Positions 60,677 to 64,000 of a stretch of DNA of 64,000 bases are shown one piece after another. Below the pieces are notes generated by a model that saw only the letters and a program-made list of their open reading frames with translations, was not told the DNA's origin and did no database searches. Made by a program: the position numbers and the translations under genes. This DNA is from Bacteroidetes bacterium UBA7674 (lineage in GTDB: Bacteria > Bacteroidota > Bacteroidia > Chitinophagales > Chitinophagaceae), in the NCBI GenBank assembly GCA_002483105.1, contig DLHG01000013.1, positions 186,001-250,000 of the forward strand. Reading direction: 5' to 3'. Every line of letters starts with the position of its first letter. Within the stretch, counting starts at the first letter, position 1.

Positions 60677-61234
60677 ATGCAAAGAAGAAGTAAAGGAAAA
60701 CCATTCTTTAGACCAAGACAAGTACAGAACGAACACCGCCTTAATCGCGAAATAACGGCAGCTGAGGTGCGTGTGATAGGTGAAGACATAGAGCCGGGTG
60801 TTTACCCGATAGCAGTAGCCATTAAAATGGCTGAAGATCAAGAGGTGGACCTGGTAGAAATATCTCCCAATGCTGTTCCTCCTGTTTGCAGGCTGATAGA
60901 CTATAAGAAGTTCCTTTACGAGAAGAAGAAGAAGGATAAAGAGCAGAAAGCTAAAGCAAAAGCTACTGAAGTAAAAGAAATACGCTTTACTCCTAATACT
61001 GATGATCATGACTTCGACTTTAAGGCTAAGCATGCTGAAAAGTTCCTGAAAGACGGCGATAAAGTAAAGTGTTACGTTCAGTTCAAAGGACGTGCGATCA
61101 TGTTCCAGGAAAGGGGAGAGCTATTATTACTGAAGTTTGCCGAACGTTTGGCTGAATTCGGTTCTTTAGAATCAATGCCTAAAATGGAAGGACGACGTAT
61201 GTTGGTGATCTTTACTCCTAAGAAGAAGAAATAA
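60677..61234 (+). CDS. infC: Translation initiation factor IF-3
   Basis: The 185-residue factor binds the 30S subunit and controls start-codon selection. It has an N-terminal domain (NREITAAEVRVIGED, VDLVEISPNAVPPVCRLIDYKKF), a Lys-rich linker, and the C-terminal domain with KEIRFTPNTDDHDFDFKAKHAEKFL and GRAIMFQERG. The start is an ATG, not the AUU used for autoregulation in E. coli. In many Bacteroidota rpmI and rplT follow, but here the downstream region is different. Confidence 0.95.
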   Translation: MQRRSKGKPFFRPRQVQNEHRLNREITAAEVRVIGEDIEPGVYPIAVAIKMAEDQEVDLVEISPNAVPPVCRLIDYKKFLYEKKKKDKEQKAKAKATEVKEIRFTPNTDDHDFDFKAKHAEKFLKDGDKVKCYVQFKGRAIMFQERGELLLLKFAERLAEFGSLESMPKMEGRRMLVIFTPKKKK

Positions 61235-61269
61235 GATAAAAGCCCGTATAGAGGTGACTTAAGTCACCG

Positions 61270-61297
61270 TTGGTTTTAATTTTAAGTTATAACTTTG
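61270..61297 (+). promoter_or_regulatory. Possible promoter upstream of hairpin repeat copy 1
   Basis: TTG at 61270-61272 and TAACTTTG at 61290-61297 are 17 bp apart. The start would lie about 35 nt before the repeat, so this fit is weaker than for copy 2. Confidence 0.4.
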
Positions 61298-61336
61298 ATA
61301 TGTCATCAAGCATTTATTGTTTGATCTACTAATAAG

Positions 61337-61393
61337 AGTTTTCATAGTGATAGGGTTTATAGGGGCTGGTCTGTTCTCAGACCGGCTTTTTTA
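61337..61393 (+). ncRNA. Small hairpin RNA-like repeat, copy 1
   Basis: AGTTTTCATAGTGATAGGG and GTTTATAGGG lead into the hairpin GCTGGTCTG-TTCT-CAGACCGGC (61365-61386), then TTTTTTA. It is almost identical to copy 2, but its immediate upstream region (TACTAATA) lacks a good -7 box. Confidence 0.55.
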
Positions 61394-61479
61394 TTGATAC
61401 AAATTAGAATCATGGTATATGGGAAAAGAAATTCTTTAAGCTGCTGATTGTATGTTTATACACGTATCGAGAAAATAAA

Positions 61480-61510
61480 TTTGGAAAAACAATCTTAGAT
61501 ATTACTTTTG
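61480..61510 (+). promoter_or_regulatory. Consensus promoter of hairpin RNA copy 2
   Basis: TTTG (61480-61483), exactly 19 bp, TACTTTTG (61503-61510). This is the best promoter match in the window, and the expected start falls at the first base of the conserved repeat (about 61515). Confidence 0.8.
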
Positions 61511-61514
61511 TACA

Positions 61515-61572
61515 AGTTTTCATAGTGATAGGGTTTATAGGGGCTGGCCTGTTCTCAGGCTGGCTTTTTTAT
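61515..61572 (+). ncRNA. Small hairpin RNA-like repeat, copy 2
   Basis: The same leader AGTTTTCATAGTGATAGGG is followed by GCTGGCCTG-TTCT-CAGGCTGGC (61543-61564) and six Ts. Against copy 1 one stem pair changes from T-A to C-G, keeping the hairpin. With the strong promoter this predicts a transcript of about 55 nt. Alternatively it is the leader and attenuator of the downstream gene at 61610. Confidence 0.65.
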
Positions 61573-61609
61573 TTGTATTATTTCTTATTTTGCCACAAAT
61601 TCCCTCTAA

Positions 61610-62689
61610 ATGTTGCGTGGACTATTTCTAATTACACTTCTGATACTTGAATTTGCTACTGCAACAGCCCAACCCCTGGCTACCTATACCAATATCCAGA
61701 ACGAAATAATGGTGTGGGACAAAGGAATGATCCGCAAGGTGGATTACCTGCCGCCAAGGCTCACTAAAGTAGGAAGATGCGTAATTCCTTACCTGGATAA
61801 TTCAGGGTCTTTCAGAATATACTACGGTGGTGGCGTGAAAACAATTAACCCCGGATACACTAATGCTTTTCTTGTAAGTGATAACCTGGTGGCTTACCTC
61901 AACGCTAATTCCCTGAATGTATTTGACAAGGGTACTATTAAAAACCTGACACCACTTTGTGATCAATATTACCTGGGTGATAGTGTGTTGGTATTTCTTG
62001 ATGGCAGGCGCAGAGACTATAGTGTGTATTACAACGGCGTGATATACCCGATGGAAAATTTCCTGGGAGATACCGCGATCTTTGGTATCAAAGTAACAGA
62101 CAATATTGTAGCGTACAATAACTATGCGAACCAGTTCAGGGTATTCTATCATGGAGAACTGATATCGCAGGAAGACTATGCAGTGAGTAGTTTTGATGCA
62201 GGGAGAAATACCGTTGCGTATGTAGACGCAAACAAGACCTTTAAAATATTTCATAACGGCAACACATTCCTCGTAGAGAACTTTGCGCCACTTAGTTACC
62301 GTGCGGGTGACAATATGGTAGCCTATGTTTCTAACGACGGTTATTTCAAAATATTCTACGGAGATAGTGTCAGGACAATTGGCTACTTCAATCCTGAGTT
62401 TGAAGTGGGTGATAATCTTTGTGCCTACAGAGATCCTAGTGGTTATTTAAAAGTCTTCTACAAAGGCGAGATCACGCAACTGGAAAGCTACTATCCCAAT
62501 AATTTTGTGGTGCAATACAACTCTATTGCATACGTGAACAGGGCCAATATCCTCAGGATGTTCTCTGAAGGTGAGCTATATGATGTAACAAGTGCCAGTC
62601 TTGAAAGCTGGGAACTGAACTACGACGTTGTGAAGTACCAGATAGGCCGCAACATGTTCCGCTTCTTTTATAAGGGCAGGGAATATTAA
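61610..62689 (+). CDS. Secreted protein with seven or so propeller-like repeats, unknown function
   Basis: The 359-residue protein has a signal peptide (MLRGLFLITLLILEFATATAQ) and repeats of about 42-45 residues with the pattern GDN-x-VAY-x-D-x-x-G-x-F-K-I-F-Y-x-G (for example AGDNMVAYVSNDGYFKIFYG and VGDNLCAYRDPSGYLKVFYKG). Such repeats usually build a beta-propeller. No catalytic residues stand out and no T9SS tail is visible, unlike many other exported proteins here. The gene follows the small RNA-like repeats by about 40 bases. I do not recognise a family. Confidence 0.75.
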   Translation: MLRGLFLITLLILEFATATAQPLATYTNIQNEIMVWDKGMIRKVDYLPPRLTKVGRCVIPYLDNSGSFRIYYGGGVKTINPGYTNAFLVSDNLVAYLNANSLNVFDKGTIKNLTPLCDQYYLGDSVLVFLDGRRRDYSVYYNGVIYPMENFLGDTAIFGIKVTDNIVAYNNYANQFRVFYHGELISQEDYAVSSFDAGRNTVAYVDANKTFKIFHNGNTFLVENFAPLSYRAGDNMVAYVSNDGYFKIFYGDSVRTIGYFNPEFEVGDNLCAYRDPSGYLKVFYKGEITQLESYYPNNFVVQYNSIAYVNRANILRMFSEGELYDVTSASLESWELNYDVVKYQIGRNMFRFFYKGREY

Positions 62690-62694
62690 TTCGA

Positions 62695-63480
62695 TTAAAA
62701 ATACCTTTTCACAAACCTAAGGTTGTGTGTGCGTTGCCTGCGGGCCACGCTGATGATACCGCCCTGGTCTATTTTATCTATCACTACACGCCCCCCGGCA
62801 TCTGTCGCATGAATGATAGTACTTTCATCAATCAGGATGCCCACGTGTACAATTTTACCATCTGCATTATCAAAGAAAGCCAGGTCACCGCAATGGGTAT
62901 TTTGCAGGAAGTCAACCGTTGTTCCCTCCAGTGCCTGCTGACTGGCATCGCGTGGAATAGCTTTGCCGCATAATTTATAAGCCATCTGTGTAAGCCCTGA
63001 GCAATCTATGCCGGCTATGGTGCGGCCTCCCCAGTAGTACGGAGCATTCATATACTGCAATGCAGCAGCCTTAATAGTCTCTTTGGTTAGCTCCAGTTGA
63101 GCAAAGTCAAGTTTCTTCCCTTTGAATTTACCCTGCTCTATCCCAATGGTCACTTTTCCGCCTTTAAGAGGAAAGAGGTCTGATCCCATAGGCAACCACA
63201 TTTCACTTTCCGGCAGTACGAGCTTGTCGGTATTGCGGGCGGTAATGAATTTCAGCTCTTTATTATAGGCCTTGCGGGTAACAACAGTCAACTGGGAAAT
63301 CTTGCACCAACCTACATAGCTATCCCATTCGCACTTGATCTTTGCCCAATCTTTGTCGTTTATTTCTAATATCTCCACTCTTTCCCCAAAAAGTACTTCA
63401 TTTACCTGTTCGGAAGAATGGGCTGGTTCGCTGCGCATTGGGCAACGGGAAACATTACAATAGGCAAAGGATAGAACCAT
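62695..63480 (-). CDS. C40-family (NlpC/P60) peptidase with SH3 domain
   Basis: The peptidase cleaves peptidoglycan stem peptides. A bacterial SH3 domain (about 1-75; CPMRSEPAHSSEQVNEVLFGE) is followed by the NlpC/P60 fold with YYWGGRTIAG, catalytic Cys160 in GIDCSGL, His at about 211 in VHVGIL and the third polar residue in IIHATDAGG. The frame extends 25 codons further to 63555, but the ATG at 63480 (MVLSFAYCNVSRCPMRSEP) matches where family members begin. There is no signal peptide from that start, as is common in Bacteroidota members. Confidence 0.88.
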   Translation of the reverse strand: MVLSFAYCNVSRCPMRSEPAHSSEQVNEVLFGERVEILEINDKDWAKIKCEWDSYVGWCKISQLTVVTRKAYNKELKFITARNTDKLVLPESEMWLPMGSDLFPLKGGKVTIGIEQGKFKGKKLDFAQLELTKETIKAAALQYMNAPYYWGGRTIAGIDCSGLTQMAYKLCGKAIPRDASQQALEGTTVDFLQNTHCGDLAFFDNADGKIVHVGILIDESTIIHATDAGGRVVIDKIDQGGIISVARRQRTHNLRFVKRYF

Positions 63481-63685
63481 TGAAGGGGAATTTCGCCTTA
63501 AAATTAAGCTATGTTCGGTGTCGTGCAAACCTTTGTTCTTTTTAGTTACCCCCATATTCCTATAGGCTAATGTCTGCCGTTCGGAAATCTTTTATTAACT
63601 TAGCACGCTAACATTAGGACAAGTCACATATTGCACTTAATAATGTGACATTATTAATTTTACTTGAAAAAGACTCATATATATC

Positions 63686-64000
63686 ATGGACAGTACGATC
63701 ATTGTCGCCATCGTTGCGGTGGTGGCTATAGTAATAGGCACACTACTGGGTAAAGCGATTTTCTCAAAAAACACAAAGAAACAGGTAGAAGAAGCAGAAG
63801 CACAAGCAAAAAAACTGATTGAAGACGCTAAAACACTTGCAGAAACACTTAAGGACAAAAAAATACTAGAAGCAAAAGAACACTTTTTACAACTTAAGAG
63901 CGAACACGAGAAAGACGCTAATCAACGTAATCAAAAGCTCGTGGAAGCGGAAGCCCGCATCAAGCAGCAGCAGCAAAGCAACAACGATAAGCATTCTGCC
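63686..64000 (+). CDS. rny: Ribonuclease Y, N-terminal part (truncated by window end)
   Basis: The 105 visible residues begin MDSTIIVAIVAVVAIVIGTLLG, a single membrane anchor, and continue as a charged coiled coil (KKQVEEAEAQAKKLIEDAK, KKILEAKEHFLQLKSEHEKD). This is the start of RNase Y, the membrane-anchored endoribonuclease that initiates mRNA decay. The KH and HD domains lie beyond the window. A minus-strand frame over the same bases is a shadow. Confidence 0.85.
   Translation, partial: MDSTIIVAIVAVVAIVIGTLLGKAIFSKNTKKQVEEAEAQAKKLIEDAKTLAETLKDKKILEAKEHFLQLKSEHEKDANQRNQKLVEAEARIKQQQQSNNDKHSA

Larger units (their letters stand above)
61235..61609. other. Interval after infC with two small hairpin RNA-like repeats
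   Basis: The gap holds copy 1 (61337-61393) and copy 2 (61515-61572) of a 57-58-bp repeat, both ending in a terminator hairpin. The spacer between them shows no gene. rpmI and rplT, which often follow infC, are not seen. Confidence 0.75.

Noticed and set aside
61337..61572. Riboswitch controlling the gene at 61610
   Set aside because: The conserved part before the hairpin is only about 30 nt with no alternative fold visible and matches no riboswitch class I know, so a small RNA or simple terminator repeat is preferred.

Overview
The window comes from a member of the Bacteroidota, probably of the Chitinophagales/Sphingobacteriia side (the lower rank is inference). The signs are type IX secretion tails on secreted proteins, a gliding-motility (type B) C-terminal domain, a TonB-dependent receptor with a carboxypeptidase-like domain, a FadL/OmpP1 porin, an S46 dipeptidyl-peptidase, many TAnnTTTG -7 boxes upstream of genes, and almost no Shine-Dalgarno sequences. 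Base composition is moderate, with a few visibly AT-richer patches.

Layout. 1-5300: sugar-phosphate enzymes (end of a phosphoglucose/phosphomannose isomerase, transaldolase, phosphohexomutase), the small SRP RNA, an aldehyde dehydrogenase, a ParE-type toxin-antitoxin pair and an SGNH hydrolase. 5465-9036: thioesterase-like protein, then a metal-related cluster (HYC-CC-PP protein, HMA-domain protein, TonB receptor). 9216-16137: parE, FadL-type porin, a Gly/Tyr/Trp-rich secreted protein, proS. 16217-21623: small membrane protein, DUF72 protein, acyl-CoA ligase, and an ABC ATPase/permease pair. 21624-26427 is an accessory island: repeat clusters around an AT-rich LRR-Roc-COR-TIR (Roco) protein and a GIY-YIG nuclease gene held between 35-bp inverted repeats. 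26428-38070: PaaK-like ligase, guaB, an AT-rich cassette of two secreted-protein genes, serine hydrolase, AcpH, FUSC transporter, TlpA-like thioredoxin and an acyl-CoA carboxylase beta subunit. 38154-43036: five tandem secreted paralogues (choice-of-anchor V type plus T9SS tail) with drifting C-Xn-CH motifs. 43217-49216: trmB, DUF5522, Atl-like protein, L,D-transpeptidase, RlmI-like methyltransferase, recN. 49213-64000: small secreted proteins, S46 peptidase, T9SS type B surface protein, peroxiredoxin with an AhpD-like partner, histidine kinase, lipoprotein, thrS, infC, two hairpin RNA repeats, a repeat-rich secreted protein, an NlpC/P60 peptidase and the start of RNase Y.

Most of the window is housekeeping and envelope biology. 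The unusual material is (i) the Roco-TIR protein, a plausible single-gene immune-type sensor/effector; (ii) the GIY-YIG gene boxed by inverted repeats of a dispersed repeat family; (iii) several families of structured intergenic repeats, three of them with base-pair-preserving differences between copies; and (iv) several unrelated tracts of 10-11-bp degenerate tandem repeats. No tRNA, rRNA, CRISPR array, transposase or prophage was found.
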